Shown here: positions 44,241-55,197 of the stretch, piece by piece
Position numbering within the stretch: position 1 is the first letter of the stretch
Layout of the letters: every line of letters begins with the position of its first letter
NCBI GenBank assembly: GCA_949130495.1
Contig: OX422220.1
Span: 123,131,810-123,195,809, forward strand
Length of the DNA stretch: 64,000 bases
From: Sambucus nigra
Taxonomy: Eukaryota > Streptophyta > Magnoliopsida > Dipsacales > Adoxaceae
Direction of reading: 5' to 3'
Notes under the pieces: generated by a model
Database searches by the model: none
What the model saw: the letters and a program-made list of their open reading frames with translations, nothing else
What the model was told of the DNA's origin: nothing
Position numbers and translations under genes: made by a program

Positions 44241-45550
44241 TGTGATAATACGCACATATTACATATTTCATCCGTCCAACCTACGCATTTTAGCCCCCTC
44301 GGGTGCCTTAATCTCTATATTTAAGCCCATTAACCAGACAACCTCGGTTTATATTGTTAACATGATATATGAGGTATAATTGGGCTTTTGTAGGTATTCA
44401 GGTACTAAGAATGGGATACAGACGCATTCCGCGTAATTTTCATACACAATCGCACGTTCAAGGGCAATCCGGTCATTTTACAACTTGGGCACCTGGCCTG
44501 ACATCTACATGGAAGTTGTATCCCTCCTCGCTAGCTTCGTGTGGTTGCGAACGATGTGCGATTCTGAGTCCTTATGACGAAGTTACGGCAATTTTAGCGG
44601 AGAAGAATTGCATGCCAAAACAGGGGAAATTACAGTCTGCCCTGCTTTATCGATCGATCGAGCCTGGGGGGCGATCGATCGACCTTTCATTATTTTGCCA
44701 TGATTTCTACAGTCGATCTCTGGACCAAAGGGGTCGATCGACCGATCCCCTATTTTTTTGCAGATATTTTGTTTGCTTTTCTTTTATTCCAACTTACTAC
44801 TTAAGGAAAATTTTGTTGTAATAAGAGAGAGACGGATATATTCTGATATACATAGTTTTAGGATACATTTTAGGTTAGGGTTTGGTTTGGAGAGCTCATT
44901 TTCTCTTCTTCTTGGGGTGACAACCAATTGGTTTTGTATGAGTGAACTATTCATTTCCATCTCCTTTAATATAGCTTTGTTCTTCATCTTTCCTTGCTTT
45001 GTAATTTAGTTTCCATGATTTGTAACTAGTTTACTTGCTTTGTTACTTGCTTTCCTAGTTTAATTAACATAATTTAGTTTAATTCATCATTCACCCTTAG
45101 ATAAATAGGGTCGGGATTTCATTTCCGCCATTTTTGGGCCCCGAGCTCCGAAAATTAGGTTTTGGGTAAAATTGCGTTTAATTGAACCCGCACAAATTAA
45201 AGTCGGATTATTATGCATTTAACTTTCTATGTCATGCATCGTTACTGTTTATAGCGATAATTAGAGTTTAATACGCGTGTGACCAATTTTCAGTTAAGTG
45301 TTTATTCTCGCAACTTTGGCTTAAATTCCTTATTGTGTGAAGTTTATGCTTAATTGATAATGCTCGATTAAATTGCTTTCGAGCCAGAATCTTGATTAGT
45401 AGTTGTTTCAATCCGTATGGTTGGATGATAGCCCGATCCTCGCTTTAATTTTATTTAGGCTTAAGTTATTCTTTTTCTTTTATTTACAACCAACCATCAC
45501 CTTTTTTATTCCTGAATTTAATAATCTGTTACGATCTATCAAACATTCTC
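44241..45550 (+). repeat. Element A 3' LTR, 3' end missing
   Basis: It matches 36653 to about 37982 in order, including the palindromic cluster (44648-44752). It stops matching at the tctatc...aacattctc word at 45550, losing about 133 bp relative to the left LTR. Athila leader sequence follows directly. Confidence 0.8.
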
Positions 45551-45635
45551 AATTAATAATCTTTTATTTACAAAAATCCAAAAAAAAATTCATTTTTTCT
45601 TTCATAAAAACCTAAAAATATTTTTCATTGTTTTT

Positions 45636-46595
45636 ATGCCAAATTGGCACCGAATTGATCATCGCTTAACACGTTCTCCTAGTGCTCCATATCTAAATTC
45701 CCCCTTAGGTGATCGTGATCTTCTCATTAATTTTCCTCCTTATTTCCCCGATCCGTGTTCATCTTCATCGGAGATGCCTAGTTATCCAACTTCCCCTGGT
45801 TCTATTACCCCACTCACCATGGCTGACGAACGTGCTTTAAGGGACTACTTTGCCCTGATTATGACCACTCCGCCTTCATGTATCGTCCTATCGCCCACTC
45901 CGGCAGTGCAATTTGAAATTCTCCCCGCGACTATTTTTATGTTGCCCAATTTTCATGGCCTTGAATGCGAGTCTCCTTATACTCACTTGCGGAAATTTCT
46001 CACTGTGTGCGCTACTTTTAAAAATCAAAACTTAGACGAAGATAATGTTTGTCTTTGGTTGTTTTCTTTTTCTTTTCATGATAATGCATCCATGTGGCTC
46101 CATTCCTTGCCCCAAGATTCTATCCAAACTTGGGAACAACTTGTCAAGAAGTTCATGTCTAAGTTCTATCCCATGAGCAAAACAAATGAAATGCGCCAAG
46201 CCATTCAGGATTTTCGACAAAAGCCTACTGAACAGTTTTGCGAAGCATGGGGCCATTTTTAGGACTATATTAATAGTTTCCTATATCATGATCTCGGGAA
46301 AAGTCTCTTAGTCCATAGTTTTTACAATGGTCTTATCCCTTCTTCTCGCACCATGATTGAATCCATGCATAAAGGGAAGTTCATGCATTTAACTCCCACT
46401 GCCGCCTATAATTTTCTCCTTGAATTAGGCGATGACTCCCAAGATTGGGAGGGCACCAATGCATTTTTGAGATCTGAACCTCCACGTGTAGGGAAGACTT
46501 ATGAGGTAAAAAATGATCCTAATTTTAAAACTTTTCTACACAGCTTACACTCATTGACTAAAACCGCTGACGCTCTTAGTTATACTATGCAATAA
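45636..46595 (+). pseudogene. Athila gag
   Basis: The Athila gag arrangement is clear. An N-terminal ADERALRDYFALI segment and PPSCIVL (about residues 65-85) precede the capsid (FHGLECESPYTHLRKFL, LWLFSFSFHDNASMWLHSL, FMSKFYPMSKT). The frame is open from 45636 to a TAG at 46261-46263 that interrupts a normally continuous gag, and it then runs on to 46595. A degenerate Cys-x2-Cys...His knuckle follows at about 46655-46690. Confidence 0.85.
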
Positions 46596-47625
46596 AAATT
46601 TTCACTTTCTAAACAAGCAATGACTGTCAACGATTCTAGTCCTTCTTCTTGCAGCGTTTGCTTAAGTTAAGATCATTTAGCTCATTTGTTCCCCCTCCTA
46701 CAAGATGATCCTGAACCCACCATGGCCTAAGAATGTTCTTTTGATACCAGTAGGAAACCTGTTCCCCTGTCGTTTACTTACAATCCTAACAATAAGAATC
46801 ACCCCTATTTCTCTTATAAGTACGACCACAACTACCCTCCTTCCCAACTACAACAACATGTTTGTGGTCCCCCTGAATTTCCACACAACCCACAAAGGCA
46901 ACCTCCCCCTCCTGTCCCGCATCAGTCTGCTTCTTACCATCAATCGCACTTTCCATCTTCCTTTGTCCCCCATGGAGGACATTCACACAAGAATAATCAT
47001 CTTATTACTTCCCCCCTCTTTCCTTTGAGTATTCACAACTGCTTAATTCTCAGAGCGAGTTGGTTCCCCAACGATCTTACGCCCCTCCACCCAATTCCTC
47101 CACCTCTTCTATTGAAAATCTCCTTACTCAGTTTATGACCACTCAGAGTCAAGCCCTCCAACGGCTTGAGTAGCGTTTCAACTAATTCGAGTCTGAGCGA
47201 GAAAAAGGTCATTTTCCCAGTCAACCCATTGCTAACCCTAAGGGGAATGGCAAAGACTCGGCCTACGAGGTTGGTTCCACTTCTAATCCACCCACTTACC
47301 AAGCGAATATGAAAGCAGTGTCTACTCTTCGCTCAGGAAAACAAGTTGATAATGGTGTTCATGCTCCCCGTGATGTCCCACACACACCCATCCCCTCTGT
47401 AGAGCCTCTCCCTGAGGTTACCCCACCATCTAAATCCCTATCTCACACTGTGTCCAATCCTCCTGAACCCACCTCTGTTTATGTGCCCAAAGCACCCTTC
47501 CCTCATCAGTTGTCTCACACTAAGAAAGCCCAGCAATTTGATGAGATCAAGAAGTCTTTCAGAATGTTCACATTAACATTCCTTTCCTCACCGCGATTCA
47601 ACAAGTCCCTTCATGTGCCAAATTT
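46596..47625 (+). pseudogene. Athila gag-protease linker
   Basis: Proline-, Asn- and Tyr-rich coding remnants run through several frames with stops, including a TAG in the linker near 47171. The region ends with a Pro-rich open piece (47309-47629) containing STLRSGKQVDN, a segment common in Athila linkers. Confidence 0.6.
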
Positions 47626-48500
47626 TTGAAGGACTTGTGCACTGTTAAACGTAGGACCAATGTTCCTCGTGATGCTTTCCTCACTGAGCAACCTACGTCC
47701 CTTATCCATAATAACGGTGTTGTGAAGTATAAAGACCCTGGTCGTCCAACTGTCTCTTGCATGTTAGGCGACAAGTTCACTACTAGTGCTTTACTTGATC
47801 TTGGGGCTAGTGTTAATTTGTTACCTTACTCCCTCTACCTTGAGTTAGGTTTACAACACATGAAACCTACATGAGTTAGTCTTCAACTTGCCGATCATTT
47901 CGTGAAAGTACCTAAAGGAATCATTGAAGACATTTTGGTGAAAGTTTCAAACTTTTACTATCCTGTGGATTTCATCATCTTAGACACTCCTGCGCCCGAC
48001 CCCACCACTACTCCTATCATATTGTGTCGCCCCTTTTTGGCCACTGCCACTGCCATCATTAATTGTCGTGACAGGTCCATGAATATCTCTTTTGGAAACA
48101 TGACTGTAGAAGTGAATATCTTTCACCTTATGCAACAACCGACTGATGTCGATTTTATTGATGAGGTGTGTGTGATCGAGTCCTTAGTTAACGAAATGTT
48201 GGACCAAACTTACCCTGCTGATCCCCTCCAACAATGTTTGCCTCATTTTGGATTCGACTTTGACATTGATTCCTCCAGCTCTGAACTCAATGCCATGTTA
48301 GATTCCACTCCAATATTGGACACTTACTCTTGGGATCCTCCCTTCGAGCCCCTCTATGTTGATACGATTCACTTTATGGATCACCCTATTCCACCTTCTA
48401 AACCCCCTGCCACATTAGATTCCTCCACTTTATGCACCGAGAACACTCTGAACTCTATTTCTACGTCTGAGTCCGATGTCACTCCTGCTCCACCTACTAG
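47626..48500 (+). pseudogene. Athila aspartic protease region
   Basis: The frame from 47626 carries SCMLGDKFTTSALLDLGASVNLLPYSLY, in which the catalytic DLGAS replaces the usual DxGAS. A TGA at 47872-47874 follows. After a short break the frame 47902-48948 continues with YPVDFIILD and ILCRPFLATA, the Athila protease C-terminal half, and then an acidic linker to RT. Confidence 0.8.
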
Positions 48501-49296
48501 TTTTGAGCTTAAAACCTTACCTCTCGAGTGGAAATATACTTTCTTAGGCCGTAACAGCCATCACCCTGTCATCATTGCTTCCGACTTGACCCCTATGCAA
48601 GAAGAGCAATTAGTTCACACCCTTACTCAGCATAGTACTGCTATAGGATGTACCATTTTAGACATTCACGGTGTGAACCCCAATGTTTATAGTCATTGCA
48701 TTCATTTAGAGGAGCACGCCAAGACTTCTTGTGAACCCCAATGTCGACTCAACCCTGCTATGAAAGAAGTCGTGTGCGTTGATATTTTAAAATTGCTCGA
48801 TGCTGGTATTATCTACCCTATATCAGACAGCCAGTGGGTCAGTCCCATTGACGTCGTACCGAAAAAGTCTGGTGTCACCATCGTTAGAAATAGTGACAAT
48901 GAGCTTGTACCCACCCGTATGCAAAAGGGGCTGGCGTATTTGTATTGACTATCGAAACCTAAATGCTTCCACTTACAAGGACCATTTCCCTCTTCCATAT
49001 ATTGACCAAATGCTCGAACGTTTAGCTGGCCATGCGTATTACTGCTTCCTTATTGGCTATTCCGGCTACAACTAAATTCCAATTGCCCCTGAAGATCAAG
49101 AGAAAACTACCTTCACCTGTCCCTTTGGCACTTTTGCCTACTCTTGCATGCCCTTTGGTCTTTGCAATGCACCAATGACTTTTCAACGGTGTATGATTAG
49201 TATTTTTAGTGACATGGTCGAACATTTTCTTGAAATCTTTATGGATGATTTTTTGTGTTTGGTTCTTCCTTTGAGTAGTGCCTTTCTCACCTCACT
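48501..49296 (+). pseudogene. Athila reverse transcriptase
   Basis: The RT start (LPLEWKYTFLG, then LLDAGIIYPISDSQWVSP) is in the frame of 47902-48948. A frameshift near 48930 leads to RICIDYRNLNASTYKDHFPLP and the palm (AYSCMPFGLCNAPMTFQ). A TAA at 49073-49075 lies in the segment GYSGYN*IPI, where Gln is usual. The catalytic FMDDF is at about 49240-49255. Another frameshift near 49290 follows. Confidence 0.85.
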
Positions 49297-50030
49297 ATGG
49301 TCCTCAAACGTTGTCACGGAAAGAAATTGGTCCTCAATTGGGAAAAATGTCACTTGATGGTAAAAAAAGGGATTATTTTAGGTCACGTAGTCTCTCGCGA
49401 TGGTATTGAAGTAGATAAATCAAAAGTCGACATAATTTCCTCGCTTCCCATTCCTAAGTCTGTTAAGGACATTCGCTGCTTCTTAGGACATGCAGGCTTC
49501 TACCGTCGTTTCATCAAGGACTTTTCTAAAATTTCTCGACCTTTAATAACCCTTTTATCCAAAGATGTTCCCTTTGTCTTTGATGATGCGTGTGTCGCTT
49601 CTTTTGAGAGCCTTAAGGCCGAGCTTACTTCTGCTACTATCATTCAGCCTCCTAATTGGTCTTTACCTTTTAAGCTCTTGTGGGATGCCTTTGATTTTTC
49701 TCTCAGTGTCGTACTTGATCAGAGGGTTGACAAGCGCCATCACATCATTTATTATGCTAGCAGACCCTCCATGGCGCTCAACTTCATTACACGACCATTG
49801 AAAAGGAGTTTCTCGCTGTCATATTCGCACTCGATAAGTTTAGGTCTTATTTCATCGGTTCACCTATCATCATTTACACTGACCATGCCTCCTTGAGGCA
49901 CCTTCTTCAGAAGAAGGATTCTAAGCTATGTTTGATACGGTGGATTATCTTGTTTCAAAAGTTTAACCTTGAAATTCGTGATAAGCAAGGGTGCAAAAAT
50001 TTGGTCGCAGACCATCTCTCCCGCCTCACT
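49297..50030 (+). pseudogene. Athila RT connection and RNase H
   Basis: From 49297 the frame reads GIILGHVVSRDGIEVDKSK, then FLGHAGFYRRFIKDFSKI and PFKLLWDAFDFSLSVVL, the first RNase H strand. A frameshift near 49790 moves to the frame containing LLQKKDSKLCLIRWI and NLVADHLSRL (to about 50030). The order is standard for Athila. Confidence 0.85.
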
Positions 50031-51400
50031 ATTACGTCTACATCTGATCCCATCCCTATTTTTGAAACATTTCCCAATGAGCAACTTTTTTCAATCTCCA
50101 CCTCTCCTTGGTATGCTGATATTGTTAATTTCCTTGCTACCAACCAACTACTCAAGCATTGGTCGAACCAAGAGCGTTCTAAGTTCATGGCCCAGGTGAA
50201 GTTTTACTCTTGGGATGATCCCTTCCTTTTTAAGTATTGCTCGGATCAAGTCATTTTCCGTTGTGTTCCTGACCATGAACAGTCAAGTATTCTCTTCTTT
50301 TGTCATGATGGTGCCTATGGTGGCCACTTTAGCTCCAAGAAAATCGCCACTAAAATTTTGCAAAGTGGTTTCTACTGGCCCACTCTTTTTTGAGATGCCC
50401 ACCACTACTGTCAAGCTTGTCCAAATGCCAACAATCTGGGCGTATCTCTCATCATCACATGATGCCCCTCACACCCATTCTCATCGTCGAAATCTTCGAT
50501 GTATGGGGAATTGATTTCATGGGTCCTTTTCCCTCATCTCATGGATTCCAATATATATTAGTTGTAGTTGATTATGTTTTCAAATGAATTGAAGCCATAG
50601 CCTGCCTCACCAATGACCATCGCATTATGGTCAGTTTTCTTAAGGAGTATGTCTGCACACGTTTCGAAACTCCTAAAGCTATCATTAGTGATGGGGGTAA
50701 ACATTTTTGTAATCGAGTCTTTTACCATCTTGTGAAAAAGTATGGTGTTACCCACAAAGTTGGTCTCTCTTACCACCCTCAGATTAGTGGTCAAGTTGAA
50801 GTTTTCAACCGTGAAATCAAGCAAATCTTATAAAAAATGGTTAATCCTAATAGGAAATACTGGTCCTTATGCTTGAACGATTCTTTGTGGGCATACCGTA
50901 CTACTTTTAAGACTCTGATTGGCATGTCCCCTTATCGCTTGGTCTTTGGTAAACCATGCCACTTACCTATTGAACTTGAACATCATGCTTATTGGGCTGT
51001 CAAAGCCCTTAATTTTGATATCGACGCGGCTGGCAGTCATTGAAAGCTCCAGTTTAATGAATTAGAGGAGATACGGAATGATGCCTATGATTTATCCAAG
51101 AAGTACAAGGACAAAATGAAGTGGATCCATGACTAAAGCATCCTCCACAAAGAATTCCACCCTGGTTAGAAAGTGCTGTTATATAACTCCCGTCTTCATC
51201 TCTTTCCCGGGAAGTTAAAAACTTGGTGGTCTGGAATATTTATTGTTGACTCTGTTACTCCCTATGGTGCCATTAAAGTTCTAAATCCTAAGGATGGTAG
51301 CCTCTTTCAAGTCAACGGTCAATGATTGAAGCATTTCTTAGAGCTCAGCCCATCTCACATAGAAGAAATTGACCTTGTTGACCCCATTTATGAAGACTGA
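50031..51400 (+). pseudogene. Athila integrase
   Basis: The zinc-binding region (HDGAYGGHFSSKKIATKILQ, then HHYCQAC across a TGA at 50391-50393) is followed by catalytic-core pieces in several frames ([46 protein letters not shown]). The C-terminal [25 protein letters not shown] block is Athila-typical. The last readable codons (EEIDLVDPIYED) end near 51400. The core Asp residues and Glu are present, but stops and shifts separate them. Confidence 0.85.
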
Positions 51401-53272
51401 CTGTCAGTCTTGTTTAGGGTGATTTTCATCACCCGATTTTTTTGCCACCCCGTGCTTTCATAGTTTGTGTCTTTAGGGTGATATTGGTTCGGCCTGGCTG
51501 AAGACGTTAAACTTAGCGCTACTGGGAGGCAGCTCGTCATTCATTATTTTTTAGTATAAGTCCTATCGTGTTTGGGGGTGGTGCTTCACACTACCTAGTG
51601 GTTCACATGATTTATAGACTTGTACATATTTATGTGTCGCATTTGTTCTTCCGGTTTTATCTATACACTATGCGGTACATTTTCATAAGCGGTTCATTAT
51701 GGTAATATCTTTCCTCCTTTGTGCTTTTTTATTTATATATAGTTTTAAACATCGAGGACGATGTTCTCTTTTGTTTGGCGGTGGAAAATTTATCAAAATC
51801 GTACCTCTTTTGAAAATTTTCAGAAACAAGTGCTTTTAAACTTTTTGATCAGTTAAAAAATAATTTTTTATGACATGATTTGTCTATCATCCCTCTTTTA
51901 TAAATCTCGGAATACCCGTGTTTGACCCTAAAATTATGATTTTGACAAATAAAATTAAATAATACCTCTTAAAGTGTACTTGCACTATGAATTCTTAAAC
52001 TACGCAATTTTCACTATCACGTCTACAATCAAAAGTTGAAGAGTAAATATATTCTCAAGAAAGCCTTAAAAGATCACTAGTGGCGACTTAAGCCCATGAG
52101 ATTTGAGCTTTTCACCTTTTTGAGAGTTTTTGCGTATCTCTGAGTCACAAGTTGACTCTATTGTCTTTGGATACCGCACTTAGTCGTTGCATGGTCTTGT
52201 TATTTTTTCAATTTTGGCATAATCACTAAGAATGACATCACTTTCGAGTTATAAGAAACATGTGTCATGTAGTTTGTCCCGAGCACTAACCTGATTTTAT
52301 CATACACTTACCATTTTTACCCTTCTATCATTCCATGTTTTTCTTATCCATATGTGTCCCATACACCATCCATATATCATTTCCCATCACTACCATATTT
52401 TTTGAGAAAAAGAGTGTTTGAAATTATCAATGTAAATTGTCTTCATTTTCGTTATGAAAAAAATGCATCGCAATAAAAAAGAGAAAAACAAACAAAAAAT
52501 AGAAAAAGAAGCGGACGATAAAAAAATGAAAAATGAAGACATTATTTAGTCACACTCTTCTAAAAAACGTTATCATTCATCTTCTTCATTTCATTACCCC
52601 CTCATACCTTTCATAAATGAAAATGTTCGGGCAAACGAGAAGATTATATGGTGAATAACTTGACATTCTCAACATAGTGGTTGTCATTCCTTCATGAGAT
52701 CATATTTTTTCATGTATCTGTCATTTTCTATAAAGTGTGTGAGACGTTTGAACTTGCTTACATTTACTCACCTCCTCACACACTAGAGAGATACACTTAT
52801 CCAATTCTCAGAGAGTTCGATTCAGAGAGATATATCCAGTGAGAATTGAGGTCAAAACGTTGATTCTATAAAGGTAATCTTAGAATTACTCTAATGATAC
52901 TTAAGATTACTTCACACTACACATGCTGAGTTTTAGGAAGGATTACGCTTTTCGGTATTAAGTAATTGTATATCTTATTTTGATAGTTGAATACGACATT
53001 CCTTGATGTCCTTTTAAAGTTGGGTTGTATAGCGTTTCATCATCTACTCAGATACTGCACTTAAATAAGTTTTCGAATTTTGTGGGTACATTCACTGGAA
53101 ACCCTCACGAGACACCACTCATCATGTAGGGCAACCTATTGGTTTAACGACTTATTGCACATGCTAAGTGCAATCGCCAGTGCCTGTGAAAGTGGCACAC
53201 TTTTGGATACTTATCTATGTTTTCTCTCTAATTTTTGCTCAAGGACTAGCAATGTTATGTTTGGAGGTGGTG
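51401..53272 (+). other. Athila 3' non-coding region
   Basis: It starts with the usual post-integrase words (taaacttagcgctactgggaggcagc near 51507) and gaggacgatgttctcttttgtttggcggtgg (51754-51784). A purine-rich tract lies at about 52450-52540. The block from aaaccctcacgagac (53099) to ggactagcaatgt (53253) is shared with element A at 44038-44227. A weak polypurine tract (gtttggaggtggtg) abuts the LTR. No env-like ORF survives. Confidence 0.65.
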
Positions 53273-54107
53273 TGATAAGCACCCAAAAGTGTCTATTTTA
53301 TACCCCGAATAGAGGCATTTTAGTCACTCATTTTAATTAAAATTGACCTTATGTCATATTTTATTATTTTTCAGGTCAATCATCAGCCGCAACATCAAAT
53401 AATTCTAAATCAAGTTAATTGCGACTCAATAGCGGTCAAAAGCGTTAAATGAAGAAATTCAAAGTGACCGCGAAGTCCGAGTCCACATTGATCTTGCACA
53501 GAAGAGTTCTGATGTCCCGAACCAAATCTAAGCCTAGACCGAGCCCAGTCCATACCCCGAGCCCGGTGTGTGTTGAGTTTGTGCCTTTTTAGATTTTCTT
53601 AGATTTTTATTTTGAGTCGTTTTATTTTTAGGATTTATTTTAGATTTATTTAGGATTTTTAGAATTTTTTTGCATATTTTTAAATTTTATTTTTATTAGT
53701 GTACTCTTATTTTGATTTTGATTTTTATTATTTTTTAGTTTTTAGTTATTTTATTAGGATTAGTTTAGGTGTGTATTTTTTAGTTTTATTAGATTTTACA
53801 ATTTTTTAGGTCTTTAGTTTTTATTTTAGATTTTTTTATTTTTTATTTTATTTTATTTTATTCATTTTATTTTATTTTATAGATTATAATTTTTAATTTA
53901 TTTTAATTTTAGTTTTTATAGATTTTATATTTTTAGGATTTTAGTTTTTTGTTAATTTTTAATTTTTTAGGGTCCAAATGAAACACACACACACCATAAA
54001 ACTCTACACCTAACCTACCCGTAAAATAAACATACACACACCCTACTACACTACACACACTCACACCTAAATAACTCTCCACCCAACTTCAACCTTCCAA
54101 CATTTAT
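53273..54107 (+). repeat. Athila 3' LTR, truncated at the satellite
   Basis: It begins TGATAAGCACCCAAAAGTG and aligns with the first third of the solo LTR at 55795-58185 (same ttttagg/tttattttag-rich middle and acacacaca segment). Near 54107 it stops and satellite monomer 1 begins (cacgaggcc). About 1.5 kb of LTR is missing. Confidence 0.75.
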
Positions 54108-54619
54108 CACGAGGCCATTTGGGGCGCGCTAAGAGGTTTCACCCCCTGATGTCACGTTTTCAAGCCTAAGTGTGGATGTTCTCTATTTTGGGCCACGCTC
54201 TTAAATTGAGGGTCTCGTGACCACGAGGTCGGTTCGTGCGAGTTACATTGGTACTGTGCGAGTTGTTGGAGCCACTTATGGGGACGTTTGGGGGCCGCTA
54301 AAGAGTTTCTCCCACCAATGACACGTTTTCAAGCCTAAGTATGGATATTCTCTTTTTGGGTTGTGATCTCAAATCGAGGCTCTCGTGACCACGCAGTCGG
54401 TTCGTGCGGGCTACGTTGGTCCCCTGCGAGGTGTTGGCATTGCTCACGGGGCCTTTTCGGGGGCGCTAAGGGGTTTCACCCCCCAACGACACGTTTTCAA
54501 GCCTAAGTGTGGATATTCTCTGTTTTGGATCGTGATCTCAAACCGAGGGTCCCGTGACTAGCCGATCGATTCATGCGGGCTACATTGGTGTCGTACAAGG
54601 TGTTGGCCCCGCTCACGGG
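54108..54619 (+). repeat. 169-bp satellite array, segment 1 (monomers 1-3)
   Basis: Monomers start at 54108, 54277 and 54445, giving lengths of 168-169 bp. Each carries the GC-rich ggggcgctaaggggtttc block, the cacgttttcaagcctaagtgtggatattctct block, and cgtgaccacgcggtcggttcgtgcgggctacgttggt. Monomer 3 ends at the hAT insertion. The short ORFs inside are not conserved across monomers. Confidence 0.9.
54612..54619. repeat. 8-bp target site duplication CTCACGGG (left)
   Basis: It is repeated exactly at 55198-55205 to the right of the hAT element. The duplicated word belongs to the satellite monomer junction. Confidence 0.92.
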
Positions 54620-54805
54620 TAGGGGTGGCCATAGGCCCGAGGCCCGCCAAGCCCGCACAACCCGCCCAATAAAAAAATAGGGCTTGGGTAAGGTAAATAG
54701 GCCCGCAAAGCGGGCTTGGCAAAATTTTATAGGCCCGATTTTTTTTCGGGCGGGCTTGGGCATGAGTTCTTAAGCCCGATGAGGCCCGGCCCGGCCCGAG
54801 GCCCG

Positions 54806-54846
<41 letters not shown>

Positions 54847-55197
54847 GGGGGGGGGGGACTTCTATAAATATAAAAACGTATACCAAGTCTTTTCATGTAA
54901 AGTGAGAAACTTTATATATGGACTTTGTAATATATGGAGTTTAAAACATATTTTTAATTAAAAAAATTGGTCTTTAAATAAAAAAATAGGTATTTTAATT
55001 TTAAAAAAAAATCTTTTAATTAACATAACAGGGCTCGATCGGGCGGCCCTGGGTAAAGAGCTTTCAAATCTGGGCGGGCTTGGGATTACATAATAAGGCC
55101 CGATCTAGGCCCGAGCGGGCTTGGGATAACACTTAATTTTTCAAGCCCGGCCCGAGCCCGACCGGGCCTGTCCAGGCCCGGTCCATGGCCACCCCTA
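54620..55197. mobile_element. Non-autonomous hAT element, 578 bp
   Basis: The terminal inverted repeats are perfect over TAGGGGTGGCCA and the flanking 8-bp duplication (CTCACGGG) is exact; both are diagnostic of the hAT superfamily. There is no transposase. The interior is rich in GGCCCG/CGGGCC words facing each other from both ends, forming long imperfect stems. Near the middle lie a TA microsatellite (54807-54843) and a G-run (54845-54858). Confidence 0.92.

Larger units (their letters stand above)
36653..45550 (+). mobile_element. Element A: non-autonomous Athila-related LTR retrotransposon with two ORFs
   Basis: A 1463-bp LTR (36653-38115), an Athila-type primer site (TGGCGCCATTGCCGGGGA) and a second LTR in direct orientation (44241-45550, 3' end lost) enclose 6.1 kb. 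This holds no gag, protease, RT, RNase H or integrase motif. Instead there are a 326-codon acidic ORF and a 314-codon ORF of the putative-plant-transposon type. A polypurine tract (agataggggg) abuts the right LTR. The 3' non-coding part shares blocks with the Athila element at 51.4-53.3 kb. By eye the LTRs are about 91-97% alike depending on region. The left flank cannot be tested for a target duplication because the right LTR is truncated. Confidence 0.8.
45551..54107 (+). mobile_element. Athila-type Ty3/gypsy element, 5' truncated and decayed
   Basis: Gag, protease, RT, RNase H and integrase remnants appear in gypsy order on the plus strand (45636-51400). A 1.9-kb 3' non-coding region and a truncated LTR beginning TGATAAGC at 53273 follow. 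Its own 5' LTR and primer site are gone; the left junction is with element A's LTR. Its LTR family matches the solo LTR at 55795-58185. Many stops and frameshifts rule out activity. Confidence 0.85.

Noticed and set aside
54503..54961. ORFs across the hAT element and satellite
   Set aside because: They cross an element boundary and a TA microsatellite (poly-Tyr/Ile), so they are accidental.
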